This document shows positions 33,911-44,836 of a stretch of 64,000 nt of DNA, piece after piece. Every line of letters begins with the position of its first letter. The first letter of the stretch is position 1. The notes below the pieces were generated by a model that saw only the letters and a list, made by a program, of their open reading frames with translations, was not told the DNA's origin and made no database searches. This stretch comes from Tuctoria greenei (taxonomy: Eukaryota; Streptophyta; Magnoliopsida; Poales; Poaceae): NCBI GenBank assembly GCA_036927565.1, contig JAYESD010000004.1:86990942-87054941 (forward strand). The letters are read 5' to 3'. Position numbers and translations under genes: made by a program.

Positions 33911-34024
33911 GCGTGGGCGGACGGCGGTGGCGCTGCGTGGGCGGACGGCGGCGGTGCTGCGTGGGCGGACGGAGGCGGCGCTGCGTGGGCGGTCGGAGGC
34001 GGCGGAGGCGGCGCTGCGTGGGCG
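33911..34024 (-). repeat. GC-rich 24-bp tandem repeat in the ORF3 leader
   Basis: Units starting with GCGTGGGCGGACGGCGG on the plus strand begin at 33911, 33935, 33959, 33983 and 34016 (the last interval expanded by 9 bp). The surrounding 33860-34130 is very rich in CGG triplets and CpG. It lies between the putative ORF3 promoter and the ORF3 start, so it would form a highly structured 5' leader. Confidence 0.7.
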
Positions 34025-34153
34025 CGTGGTTGGCGTGTGGTGGCGGCCGGAGTGGCGGCGGCCGGAGGACGACGGTGGCCGGAGGGTGGCGGCGGCCAGA
34101 GGCGCGGAGCGGCGGCAGCGGAGGCGAGGGCGTCGGGGGCAGAGAGCTAGGTC

Positions 34154-34212
34154 GGGGAGAGAGAAAGAAAGGTGGAACGGCACGCTAAATAGGTGGGGCC
34201 CAAACCCTAGCT
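34154..34212 (-). promoter_or_regulatory. putative internal promoter for copia D ORF3
   Basis: On the minus strand the order is: a telo-box-like AGGGTTT next to TGGGCCC (Site II-like) at about 34196-34209, a TATA-like CTATTTAG at 34185-34192, then a pyrimidine patch CTTTCTTTCTCTCTCCCC at about 34154-34172. This is the usual layout of a plant core promoter. ORF3 begins 370-400 bp downstream. Function is inferred. Confidence 0.5.
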
Positions 34213-34220
34213 TAAATTTT

Positions 34221-34495
34221 AACACCGGATAAACCGACGTTAGATGATAGGAGCATCGGTCCAATGGTGCAGTAAGGGTATTCCAAAAATGCCATCGACA
34301 CCGGATGATCCGACGATGAAAGGATTTGCATCGGTGGAATTTAGCACAACTCCAGAAATGTGAACATCGGATGCACCGATGTTTCTCAGAATGAACTTGT
34401 CGGTTGATTTGTCTTACTGACTGAATTGACCCTTGGCAGTTGAATACAAACTGATCCGATGAGCTTCTGACCTATGCATCGGATAATCCGATGAC
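34221..34495 (-). repeat. second CGGATGATCCG array, upstream of ORF3
   Basis: Sites ACACCGGATAAACCGACG (34222), ACACCGGATGATCCGACG (34279), ACATCGGATGCACCGATG (34364) and GCATCGGATAATCCGATG (34476), with half sites between (GCATCGGTCC, GCATCGGTGG, TGATCCGATG). It is the same motif as in the LTRs and sits directly upstream of the putative ORF3 promoter. Confidence 0.75.
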
Positions 34496-35102
34496 TACAA
34501 AACAACAACATCCCATATATGTCCTTTGACTTAAACACACAATGAGAAACACAAGTCTTAGGACCTTTTGGGCAACCCCTTACCCCTCAAAAATACTAAT
34601 TTCCAATAACTTGGCTAAGCCCTAAAGCAAATAGAACACCGAAGGAGCAAGAAAGAAAACATCCAAATAAAATGTAAGGCCCATGCTTTGTGAGCTAGAG
34701 GATGAAAACTTCTATCTCTTTAAATCTTGTTCCTTTAGACATTAACGCACCTAAAATTTTGTTCTTTCCACATCATATGAGTTGAGATATTGCATTTCAA
34801 ACAAGTCTCTTTCTCATGAAGTGGGTTCCCCTTTGTGACAATCTACCGTATGCAATGCCAAACAGTTTATAATGCAAAAATTAAACGTGAGTGCAAGTCT
34901 ATATGGCAGGCATCATGCAAGACATAAATTAAATCTATCTTGCCAAATTTGAACCTTTCAAAGGCTTCTTCGGGGAGAGCCACTCTCCAAGTCTTGGGGA
35001 AACCCAAAAGAACCTCCATCCCAAGCTAACCCTTGCTCACCCCTATCCTTTGAAAGTTAGACAAGACCTATATGAGATGCATTCTTACATGATCATGGCA
35101 AC
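34496..35102. other. copia D spacer between pol and the ORF3 control region
   Basis: About 600 bp of A/T-rich DNA follow the pol stop. No open frame of note and no further motif copies were found. A stop-rich leader to ORF3 control sequences is the simplest reading. Confidence 0.4.
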
Positions 35103-35708
35103 TTACATGACGTTTGATGCATCTAGCACATTTAATTCACTCCTTAGTCTAGAAAAAGTTTTCTCATCAAGTGGTTTAGTGAAGATATCCGCCAATTGTT
35201 CTTCGGACCTAACACCTCGCAAGGAGATGTCTCCCTTAGCTTCATGGTCCCTTAAGAAATGATGGCGAATATCAATGTGCTTAGTGCGGGAGTGTTGAAC
35301 GGGGTTTCTAGCTATCTTAACCGCACTTTCATTGTCACAAACGAGAGGCACACAACCAAGTTTAATACCAAAGTCCAAAAGGGTTTGCTTCATATAAAGA
35401 ATTTGGGCACAACATGCACCGGCTACTATATATTCCGCTTCCGCCGTGGACAAGGCAACGAAATTTTGCTTCTTCCTTGACCAAGATACTAGGGAATGCC
35501 CAAGCAAGTTGCACCCACCGGAGGTACTCTTGCGATCCACACGGCATCCGGCAAAGTCCGAATCCGAGTAACCCAAGAGATCGAAATTTGCACCTTTAGG
35601 GTACCACAGTCCTACACTTGGGGTATGCTGGAGATACCGAAGTATCCTAAAGACCGCCTTCCGATGCGATTCTTTAGGTGCATAGCTTGAAAGTGAGCAC
35701 ACAAGCAT
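35103..35708 (-). pseudogene. pol (RNH): copia RNase H, copia D pol C-terminus
   Basis: The copia-type RNase H shows LGYSDSDFAGCRVDRKSTSG, SWSRKKQNFVALSTAEAEYI, LVCDNESAVKIARNPVQHSR and TKHIDIRHHFLRDH, ending LADIFTKPLDEKTFSRLR. The active-site acids (DSDFAG, TAEAEY, CDNESA) are intact. It lies one frame away from the RT (shift near 35690), so it would not be made from the same reading frame in this copy. Confidence 0.9.
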
Positions 35709-37015
35709 ACACTAAGCATGATATCGGGCATAGATGCGGTAAGATAAAGCAATGAGCCAATCATAGAACGGTAATTAGATTGGTCAATAGGTTTACCGTC
35801 CTTATCCGCATCGAGATGACAATTTGTTGCCATTGGAGTACTTCTTGAGCTACAATCTCCCATCTCAAATTTCTTCAAGAGGTCCTTGGTATACTTTTCT
35901 TGATAGATGAAGGTCCCCTCTCGAAGTTGCTTGATTTGAAATCCAAGGAAGAAGTTGAGCTCTCCAATCATCGACATCTCGAATTCCCTAGACATCATTT
36001 TGCTAAACTCATGGTTAAGAGCTTCGTTAGTTGAACCAAAAATAATATCATCGGCATAAATTTGACAAATGAATAGTTCTCCGTCGATGTCTTTGGTGAA
36101 GAGTGTAGTGTCCACCCTGCCGATTTTGAATCCTTGCATGATCAAGAAATCTCGTAGTCGTTCATACCACGCCCTAGGTGCTTGCTTGAGCCCGTAGAGC
36201 GCCTTATGCAACCTAAACACATGATTAGGATTCCTTGGATCTTCAAACCCGGGAGGTTGTTCAACATAGACAAGCTCGTTAATATAACCATTAAGAAAGG
36301 CACTTTTCACATCCATTTGATAAAGCTTTATGTTATTATGTGATGCAAAGTCAAGAAGTATACGGATGGCTTCTAGTCGGGCGACCGGAGCAAATGTCTC
36401 CCCAAAGTCTAGTCCTTCAACTTGCGAGAAACCCTTGGCCACAAGTCTTGCCTTGTTGCAGACCACAACGCCGTTCTCATCTTGTTTGTTGCGGTACACC
36501 CACTTTGTTCCGATGACGTTCTTGTCCTTTGGTCGCTCCTCCAACACCCAAACTTCATTGCGGATGAAGTTGTTGAGTTCTTCTTGCATGGTCATCACCC
36601 AATTTGGATCTTGGAGTGCTTCCTCAATGTGAGTGGGTTCTACACATGAAACAAACGAGTAGTGCTCACAAAACGTAGCGAAATGGCGAGAACGTGTACT
36701 TACTCCCCTTGACGGACTTCCGATGATTTGGTCAATCGGATGCGCCTTGGAGATGCGTCCATGCCTCATGAGTGGTTGTGAAGCACTTGGTGGTGGTGAT
36801 GCGTGTTGCTCTTCTTGTGGTTGGACTTGATCATGGACTTGTTCTTCTTCTTGATGTTGTGTGGCTTGTGAATCTTGTGTCGGCAATGGATCATCTTTCT
36901 CTTCTTCGTCAACTTGAGGTGCCATAGATGTGTTGATGTTGGAACTTGAAGCTCCCCCTTGATCATGGCTCTCCTCAACTTTCGGCTTGATGTCACCAAT
37001 GGTCATGTTCTTCAT
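35612..37015 (-). pseudogene. pol (RT): copia reverse transcriptase, copia D
   Basis: RVT_2-family RT: NWVMTMQEELNNFIRNEVW, VIGTKWVYRNKQDENG, KARLVAKGFSQVEGLDFGET, FAPVARLEAIRILL, YQMDVKSAFLNGYI, VYVEQPPGF, YGLKQAPRAWYERL and the catalytic ICQIYADDIIFGST. An acidic/Gln-rich hinge precedes it. The frame is open for 467 codons, then shifts near 35690 into RNase H. This is the best-preserved enzyme domain in the window. Confidence 0.93.
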
Positions 37016-38068
37016 AGCTTCTCATAGAGGCTCGTCATCTATTTCATCATGACCAAAACTCTCCTCTTGGGAGCCATTAGTTTCATCAAACTCAACATCA
37101 CAACTTTCCTCAACTAAACCGGAGGTTTGGTTGAATACTCGATATGCTTTTGAGTTTGATGCATAACCAAGAAATATACCAACATCACATCTTCTTTCAA
37201 ACTTACCGAGCCTTTTCTTGCGGTAGATGTAGCACTTGCACCCGAAGACTCGGAAATAGGAGATGTTGGGCTTTCTTCCAATGAGAAGTTTGTATGGGGT
37301 CTTTTGAAGTAGTCAATGTAGGTAGACCCTATTTGCGGCATGGCATGCCGTGTTGATTGCTTCGGCCCAAAACTTCTCGGACGTGCCATAGTCATCAAGC
37401 ATTGCTCGTGCAAGAGTGATGAGAGTCTTGTTCTTCCTTTCAATGACACCATTTTGTTGAGGAGTGTATGTGGTCGAAAACTCATGCTTCACACCTTCAC
37501 GGTCACACCACTCCCCAATGTTGTAGTTCTTGAATTCGGTGCCATTGTCACTCCGGACCTTGATGATGGGAAGTTGAAATTCCCTTTGAGCAGGGTTAGC
37601 GAAGGTCTCGAACACTTCTGGAGTTTCACTCTTGTCACCTAGAAACAAAGTCCAAGCATAGCGAGAGTAGTCATCAATTATAACAAGACAATAGAGATTA
37701 CCGCCAAGACTTTGATATGTGGACGGTCCGAAGAGGTCCATGTGGAGTAACTCAAGTGGCTTGGAGGTTGACACCATTTTCTTCATCGGGTGGTGTGAAG
37801 CAACTTGCTTCCTGGCTTGACAAGCGCTACAAAGCTTGTTCTTCTCAAATGTGACATCCTTTACGCCGTTCACCATCCCAAGCTTGAATGACTTCTTGAG
37901 CTTGCTCATTCCAATGTGCGCTATGCGTCGATGCCATAGCCAACCCAAACTTGTCTTAGTGAAGAGACAAGTGGTCAAGCTAGCATCCTTGTTGGTGAAG
38001 TCTACTAGGTAGAGATGTCCATGCTGAAATCCTTTGGAGATTAGTTCTTGGCTTGTTTCACTAGTCAC
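37016..38068 (-). pseudogene. pol (IN): copia integrase, copia D
   Basis: An HHCC finger (LWHRRIAHIGMSKLKK, then CSACQARKQ) and a DDE core with all three acids: HMDLFGPSTY, VRSDNGTEFKN and QQNGVIERKNKTLI. A TGA replaces a codon shortly after the core (37313-37315). The C-terminal GKFERR region with FRVFGCKCY continues in the same frame to 37016. It lies before RT, the copia order. Confidence 0.9.
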
Positions 38069-38131
38069 ATCAACATCATTTTTTCTAAAGGTGCATGTTA
38101 GTCCAAGATCACATAGTTGTGCAATAGAGAG

Positions 38132-38359
38132 CTAATTGAAACTAAGTGACTTAACATACAATACATTGGAAATAGATAAATCATTTGAAATTGCAATATT
38201 ACCTAAACCAATTACCTTCCCCTTAGAGTTGTTACCAAAGGTGACTTGTTCATGATTGTCGGGGTTTTCTATGGTGGTGAACATACCATCGTTGCCGGTC
38301 ATATGTTGAGTGCACCCGCTATCGAGTACCCAATGTTTTCCTCTGGCTTTGTAGTTCAC
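38132..38359 (-). pseudogene. pol (PR): copia protease, copia D
   Basis: Copia-type aspartic protease with HWVLDSGCTQHMTG (DSG active site) and the conserved VTFGNNSKGKVIGLGNI, ending in SNVLYVKSLSFN. It shares its frame with integrase and is separated from it by one TAA. The stretch between gag and protease has a stop and a frame change. Confidence 0.88.
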
Positions 38360-38508
38360 CTACACACATGAATTCAATTTTTTACTTTAGGCACCCAAGC
38401 CAACTTAGGTCCTTGTATGTGTGATACAAGTGTTTTTGGGACCCAAAGTTGCTTGGGGAGCTTCCCCTTCATGCCCTTTATGTCCTTGCCAATGAACCTT
38501 GCCTTCAC

Positions 38509-40496
38509 CTAGCCATCTACTTTACTCAAGAGATAATAATGATCATTGAAAGTAGATTTGTAGTTAGTAGGCAATTTTGGAGAAGGCCAGCTAGGAAGAG
38601 GACACTCCCTTGTATGGTGACTGGTGACCTCACAATGTTGGCAATAGGAACCAACTTCCTTGATGAAGCTTGTTCTAAGCTCCGGTGAGGGCACCTTTCC
38701 TTTGTTAGGCACCGGGAAGGATCCAAGTCCTCTCTTGTTGAAGGCCTTTGCTTGTTGGAAGAGGATTTCCTTGTGCTTGACTTCTCCTTTAGATAGTCTT
38801 GCCACACTAGTGCGGAGACTTTCAATTTCTTCCAACAAGTCCTTCTCCCTAGCATTCTCTTTCAAAGGCAAAGACTTGTGCAAGACATTAGTGGCATGAG
38901 AATTAATAGATACCTTATCATTAAGAGTTTCTTTCTTTATAGTTTTTAATTCTTGATCAAGAACTTCATAAGCAAGGTTAAGTACTTGATGCTCTTGGAT
39001 TAACTCATTGTGCTTTCCCAAGAGTGCTTGGTGGGCAAAGTCAAGCTCATGATGATCTAGCTTGATTTGAGCCTTATCCTCCTCCATTTCCTTGACATGA
39101 TATTTGAGCGTGTCATGCTCCTTAAGTATGCTTTCATACTTGTCAAGCAAATCAAGGTTAGCACTCTCAAGCTTAGCACGAGTTTCTTCAAGGGCCTTGA
39201 CCTTACTCTTTTCCCTCTTAATGATAGTGTGGCATTCATTTATTAATGAAGTTAAATCATAGGGGGAAAACTCATCATCGCTAGATTCATCACATACCTT
39301 GGTGTTACATTTAGCCATGAGGCACATGGGAGGTGGATGTAGAGGTGAGTCATCATTGTTGGCAATGGCAAGGCCGGCCAAGCTTTCTTCTTCTGCTTCA
39401 CTTTATTCATCACTTGATTCTTCGTCGGTGATCCATTCATTTGCCTCACACATGAACACCTTTTGTGGACCTTTCCTCTTATTTGGGAAGAGTTTTGCCT
39501 TCTTGCCCTTGTCATGTTTCTTCTTCCCAAGGGATCTTGGTTTGAGCTTGTCCTCTTCATCATCCTCACTATCTTCAAGCTTGCGATGCTTGCCCTTGTG
39601 GTTCTCTCTTCTTTGTCCGGTTTTGAACAATCATAGGAGATGTGGCCTTGATCACCATAATTGTAGCAAGTCTTGTTATCATCTCTCCTTGGTAAAAAAG
39701 CTTTATTCTTGGGATCAAAGGTGTATCCCTACTTGGCAATTTCGGAGTTCAAGCGAGAGAACTTTCTCATCATCAAAGCAAGCTCATCATCGTCATCTTC
39801 ACTTGATTCTTGCTCTTCTTCACTTGAGCTAGGCTCAACCACTTTCTTTTTCTTGAGACTTGTTTTATTGGTGGAGGCCTTTAGAGCAATTGTCTTTGAA
39901 GATGATTGCTCCATCATCCCAAATACACTCATCTCATGAGCGTGAATCTCTTCAATAAGTTCCAAAATTTCAATGTGGTCAAGAGATTCTTTTTGAAGCA
40001 TGGAGTTGATGATGTTGTACTTTGGCTTGGGAAGGAGCATAAGAATCTTGCGGCTGATGAGTCCCTTGCCAAGAGAAGCAATGTCAAGAGCATTAATTTC
40101 CTCGATAAGCACATTCAAGCGAGAAAACATTTCATTGACACTTTCATGAGGTAGCATTTTGAACTCATCATATTTGGCTTTAAGCATATGATATTTTAGT
40201 TCTTTGACGCGAGAAGAACCCTCATGAATTTCAATGAAGCAAGCCCAAATTTCACATGCTTTTTCTTTGCTAGCAATCCTAGCAAACACATCTTGGCTAG
40301 TGCATTCATAAATGGCATTTCTAGCTTTAGCATCCCACTTGATTTGATCACCAACATAATTATGCTCACCAAACCCCGCATGGGTCGCTTCCCATACTTC
40401 GGGAGCAATAGCCTCTAGATAAGCACGCATGCGTGCTTTCCAATAGGCAAAGTTCTTGCCCTCGAAGATAGGAACCGAACCCCCATTCTTGGCCAT
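38509..40496 (-). pseudogene. gag: long gag with coiled coil, copia D
   Basis: The start is MAKNGGSVPIFEGKNFAYWK (40496), the copia gag core, followed by GSSRVKELKYHMLKAKYDEF. A first zinc knuckle near 39640 has Tyr in place of its second Cys (CYNYGDQGHISYDC). After a shift near 39600 and a TAA near 39404 comes a coiled coil of about 200 residues (ECHTIIKREKSKVKALEE to EKDLLEEIESLRTSVARLSK) and a complete second knuckle (CQHCEVTSHHTREC). Two knuckles and a long coiled coil fit SIRE/Maximus gags. Confidence 0.85.
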
Positions 40497-40542
40497 TTTA
40501 GCTCTCTAGCGGTGAAGCTAGAATGATCCAATGAGCAACCTT

Positions 40543-40555
40543 GCTCTGATACCAA
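40543..40555 (-). other. primer binding site, copia D
   Basis: The minus strand reads TTGGTATCAGAGC, complementary to the 3' end of initiator methionine tRNA. It is one base inside the 5' LTR (40557-42005), which fixes the element's direction. Confidence 0.9.
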
Positions 40556-40556
40556 T

Positions 40557-42005
40557 TGTAAGGATCGAATGCCCAAGAGGGGGGGGGGGTTAATTGGGCT
40601 TCTTTTCAAAAATTAAAGCAATGAAACTTAATTACTAAAATCCCAATTCCCTATGCAAACAACCTATGCATTCAAGTGAATAGTAACTTTGCAGTATAAG
40701 AGATGCAAAAGTGCAAGGAGAGAGGAAAAAAGCGCAAACTCCCGAGGAGACACGAAGACACGGAGATTTATCCCGTGGTTCGGCAAGATCATCAAGATCT
40801 TCCTACATCCACGTTGTGGCACCCACCAAAGGGTATAGCCACTCCCAAGTCACCGAGACCAGGGATCTTCACTATACTTCTCCGTTTGCTAACCTCGGCA
40901 AGGTGGAGCTCAAGCCTTGTACAAGTTGGATCCTCCGGGCTTCCACAATCGTATTGGCAAGCTCTAGAAGGTTCTCTCCAATACAAACACCAAGGGAAAC
41001 TCCCTTAAAGCTTTCACTATACTAGAGACTCCAATCACCAAGAATGGAAGCACACAAGCACTATCTCTAGCAAGTTCTAGCCTATCTCTTGGTGTGTGAG
41101 TGGTGTAGATGATGTAGAAGTGTTAGCTCAACGTCTTGAATGCTTGAGAATGTGTAGAGTAGCTCTGGTTGTCAAGACTTGTCGAATAGATTGGTTGAAG
41201 GGGTATAAATAGCCAGCCTCCACGAAATAGTCGTTGGAAAAGTAGGCTGACATCACTGTTCTACGAACAGCGGATGATCTGATGCTCCCCCTTCAGTTAT
41301 CATCGGTCAAATCCAAATTAGCTGATGTCACTGTGTCAGATATGACCGTTGTTAGACCGATGTTACCCTTGCCTTCTCATCGGATGATCCGGTGGCACTT
41401 CATCTAGAATTGGTTCAGAATTGATGCTTACTGGAGTGATCGACCGATGTGTTCATAGTTGTACATCGGATGGTCCGGTGTTACACTTGGTCCAGGGAGA
41501 TTGCTTACTGTACTGATGGACCGATGTAACATGCCCTTCATCATCAGATGATCCGGTGAGTACTTAGTTCTCAGGTCTTCTTCTTCTGCTGAACCAACTC
41601 GACCGATGTTTTGTTTTCTGGAAACATCTGTTGATCCGGGGAGTTGATTTTGTTTGCTTCGAGTTGTTCTAAGTGATTCTTTTGGAATTTGCTCGATTGA
41701 CCTCTTAGACATTGGTTGGAAATATTCTTCTGATGATTATCAAGAATTGAGTGCTGTCAATTTTGGTTGAATAATTTTGACATGTGAGCTTTTACTTCTA
41801 ATCTTCATAAACATTGATTGATCTCATAGAATGATTGGTTAGGGGTCTCCAATTATATCCAATGAGCAGTAGATGATATTCATATAGATTTCATTTGATT
41901 GTGATGAGTGATATGGGAGACCTTGCATCTACAAATTCAATAGTAAAATCCAATGGTTGTCATTAATCACCGCAACCATACCTCATGGGGGCCTAGATGC
42001 TTTCA
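40557..42005 (-). repeat. 5' LTR of copia D (1449 bp)
   Basis: Almost identical to 29823-31266, with a longer G-run near its start. It holds the same CGGATGATCCG array (about 41267-41645) and the TATA-like box near 41204. The LTR ends at 42005, with the gypsy E LTR resuming at 42006. Confidence 0.92.
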
Positions 42006-42978
42006 GAGGCATCGCCACCGGTGAAACCTCAGTGGGGTCTAAATAAGCTAGTAATCCCTTTGTAAAGGCTATTTTGTGATATCTTGGCCACACATTCACG
42101 GAAGTGTGTAATGTGGCCGACGGGTCACGGGCATAAGGGAGGTTCTTAGTCACCGAAAGGTGATGAAATCACAAACATGTGGGTAAAGTTGTACAAACTC
42201 TGCAGAGTTTATTAAAACTATCATGATAGTCGTGATCCTAGATAAGAGCACCTGGACAACTTCCATGATTAGAGGGAAATTGGGATTTGGGACGGTTGGT
42301 TGGTTATGATTATGGTCTGGTTAAGGTTGATAATATGGTTATGGCTGGTTATGGATTGAATTATGGTATTGGATATGGTTTATGGTAATGGTGAAATCCG
42401 ATATAATGGTAATGGATATGGAATATGGACGTATACTATGATAATCACTATGTATATGATGGGTTTACCTCACATAGATTTAGTATAATGCTTTTCTACA
42501 TGTTTTAATGTACTTCTTAGCACTTAGCCATTATTATATTCGTCATTTGAATCATATACATGTCATATTTTCCACACTTGCTGAGTACGACATATACTCA
42601 CCCTTGCAATTCCCCCACCAACAGTTGCAGGTCAGGATTGGGAGTATAATGATGATAATGCGGAGGTCTAGGCCGTGTCTACCGTCAGCTTGCTTATGGA
42701 GTGTTGGAGCTGCGCTATACCCTATTTGCTTAGTTGCTTAGTTTGCCCAGTTTAGTTGGTTTAGTTTATTTCCGCTGCATTAGTTGAACTTGTCGTTAAA
42801 ATTTCATTAGAGCTTGTATTCGAGGATATTCTGAATTGTGTAATAAAAGTGCTTAATTAATCTTGTCTTGTGGTAATTTTTTGTATATCCTTTTGTGAAT
42901 GCACTCGTGTATGTGTGTTGAACATCCTGCCACACATATGCGTTCACTTGGTTCTTTTTTGGAACCGGGTGTCACAAA

Positions 42979-42992
42979 TTGGTATCAGAGCC
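42979..42992 (+). other. primer binding site, gypsy E
   Basis: TTGGTATCAGAGCC is a perfect initiator-Met PBS directly after the LTR end at 42976. The matching site of gypsy C (about 24380) has TTAGTATCAGAGC. Confidence 0.88.
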
Positions 42993-43299
42993 ACAGGCTG
43001 ACCGTAGGACGCAACCTAGATATAATGGACACTTTAGGGCACATAGGAGCACTCAGAAATCGATGTGTTTTTCTTTGGTGTGTTGTTTGCTATGTATTGC
43101 TGCTTGTGTGCTTAGTAGAGGATTTTGGGATTCTTTAGCATTGCCATGTCCACATAGGCTAGTATAGTTAGTTGCTTAGTTTAATACTCCTTGATGCATA
43201 TAGTTGGGGATTCATTCTATCTCTCTTTTCTATCTCACTCAAACCTCTACTTCAATAGAAGGACACAACCATAAGATTCACTATCTCAGACAAAGCTGT

Positions 43300-43580
43300 A
43301 TTGAAGATGAGGACAAATATAGTATGTCCAAAAGTAAGTCTTGGAATAAGGGGGGGGGGTAGAATTCATCGCCACCCTTAATGTTTTGGATTTACAAGGA
43401 TTGGACAAGAGGGGATGTTCCTGGCCTGGGAGTTGACCGACGAGGACGTCGGTGTTCTAAGGGGGGGGGGGGATTGTGACATCCTACTTGGAATGAATTG
43501 GCTATAGAAGCACAATGGAGCAATTCAGTGTGTCACCAAGACCATGAAACCGACAATGATGAGGGGGGTCAACTTTGGAA
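43300..43580 (+). pseudogene. pol (PR, partial): protease remnant of gypsy E with an embedded Cassandra fragment
   Basis: The flanks match gypsy C protease: ATGAGGACAAATATAGTATG at about 43306 corresponds to 26011, and the end encodes DILLGMNWL with AIQCVTK following. Between them, bases 43406-43486 match the internal region, polypurine tract and first LTR bases of Cassandra. Gag and most of the protease upstream are deleted. Confidence 0.78.
43406..43486 (+). mobile_element. Cassandra fragment (PPT and LTR start) inside gypsy E
   Basis: The sequence matches the complement of Cassandra 16239-16325: TGTTCCTGGC, TGGGAGTTGACCGACGAGGA, then a polypurine tract expanded to about 13 G, then ATTGTGACATCCTA. 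The last nine bases (GACATCCTA) belong equally to Cassandra and to the gypsy DIL codons, a microhomology junction. Confidence 0.8.
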
Positions 43581-43632
43581 TTAATGCATCACAGTAAAAT
43601 ATCAAATGACATAACGCTACATAATCATCCAT

Positions 43633-44836
43633 GTGTTCAACAACCTAACGTTGTGTGATGTGTGCCAACGAGTCAAGGCGGAACATCAGAGGCCAGCGGG
43701 ATTATTGCAGCCATTGAAGATCCCGGAATGGAAGTGGGAAGAGATCGGTATGAACTTTATAGTTGGTTTGCCACGTACACATTCTGGTTATGACTCAATT
43801 TGGGTAATTGTGGATCGATTAACTAAGTCAGCTCACTTTATTCCTGTCAAGACCACCTTTAATTGAGAGAAGTTGGTTGAACTGTATATGGGAAGAATAG
43901 TATGTTTGCATGGAGTTCCAAAGAAGATAGTGTCAGATAGAGATTCTCAATTTACCTCCAGGTTTTGGCAAAAATTGCATGAAGCATTGGGAACAAGGTT
44001 GAATTTCAGCTCAGCATACCACCCTCAAACGGATGGACAAACTGAGAGGACCAATTAGATTTTGGAGGATATGCTAAGAGCTTGTGCTTTGAAGCATGGG
44101 AAAAGTTGGGATAAGAGCTTGCCATATGCAGAATTCTCATACAACAATAGTTATCAAGCAAGCTTAGAAATGTGGCCTTATGAAGCTCTATATGGGAGGA
44201 AGTGTAGGACACCTTTGTTTTGGAATGTGACAGGAGAAACCCAAGTATTTGGACCTGATGTATTGCTAGAAGCTGAAAAACAAGTCCAGGTAATTCGTGA
44301 AAATTTGAGGACTGCTCAATCAAGACAAAAAGGCTATGTGAACAATAGGAGAAGGAAACTAACCTCTGAAGTGAAAGACTTCGTTTACCTCAAGGTGTCA
44401 CCGATGAGAGGTCATAAGGGGTTTAACATAAGAGGCAAGCTAGCACCTAGATATATTGGACCATTCAAGATTTTGGATAAAAAAGAGGAGAAGTAGCCTA
44501 TAAGTTGGAGATGCTAGATAATATTTCAGATGTTCACGATGTCTTTCATGTTTCCTATCTCAAGAAGTGCTTGAGAGTACCGGAAGAACAAGTGCTAATG
44601 GAAGAATTGGAGTTAGAGGCTGATTTGACTTATGCCGAGCAACCGGTCAAAATCTTGGAAACCAAGGAGAGAGTTCCAAGAAACAAGGTCATCAGATGGT
44701 GTAAAGTTCAATGGAAGAATCACACAGAATCGGAAGCAACATGGGAGTTGGAGAATGATCTCAAGAAGGAATTTCCCTATCTTTTCTCTTCCGCGTCGAA
44801 TCTTGAGGGCGAGATTCATTTTAAGGGGGGTAGGTT
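43633..44836 (+). pseudogene. pol (IN-CHD): integrase core and chromodomain, gypsy E
   Basis: It begins inside the zinc finger (LCDVCQRVKAEHQRPAG). Core: WEEIGMNFIVGLPRTHSG (Asn at the first catalytic place, where Asp is expected), VSDRDSQFTSRFW and DGQTERTN. A GPY-like module (YIGPFKIL) and a C-terminal chromodomain (PVKILETKERVPRNKVIRWC, QWKNHTESEATWELEND) follow. The chromodomain with the VPEEQVLMEELELEADLTY spacer points to the Tekay/Del chromovirus lineage, which uses it to target heterochromatin. Breaks: TGA at 43864, TAG at 44056 and a shift in an A-run near 44485. The reading frame runs toward the polypurine tract and LTR. Confidence 0.9.

Larger units (their letters stand above)
29823..42005 (-). 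mobile_element. copia D: complete SIRE/Maximus-like Ty1/copia retrotransposon (12.2 kb)
   Basis: LTRs of 1444 and 1449 bp (29823-31266, 40557-42005) begin TGTAAGG and end CTTTCA. The flanks are GAGGT (29818-29822) and GAGGC (42006-42010), a target duplication with one later change; the empty site in gypsy C reads GAGGC. The order on the minus strand is PBS, long gag with coiled coil, protease, integrase, RT, RNase H, a 1.3-kb gap, then an extra ORF3. Integrase before RT marks it as copia; the long gag and extra 3' ORF point to the SIRE/Maximus lineage. The LTR copies look nearly identical by eye, so it is probably the youngest insertion here. Confidence 0.93.
27884..42976 (+). repeat. 5' LTR of gypsy E, split by copia D
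   Basis: The LTR segments are 27884-29822 and 42006-42976, about 2.9 kb together. It begins TGTAACTCC and ends GGTGTCACA. The break falls inside a string that is continuous in gypsy C (AGTTGGAGGCATCGCC at about 23397), which proves the nesting. A TATA box is near 28541. Confidence 0.9.

Noticed and set aside
33732..34232. Arg/Gly-rich plus-strand frames near 33732-34232
   Set aside because: Read-through of the CGG-rich tandem repeat; all frames stay open because stops are rare in such sequence.
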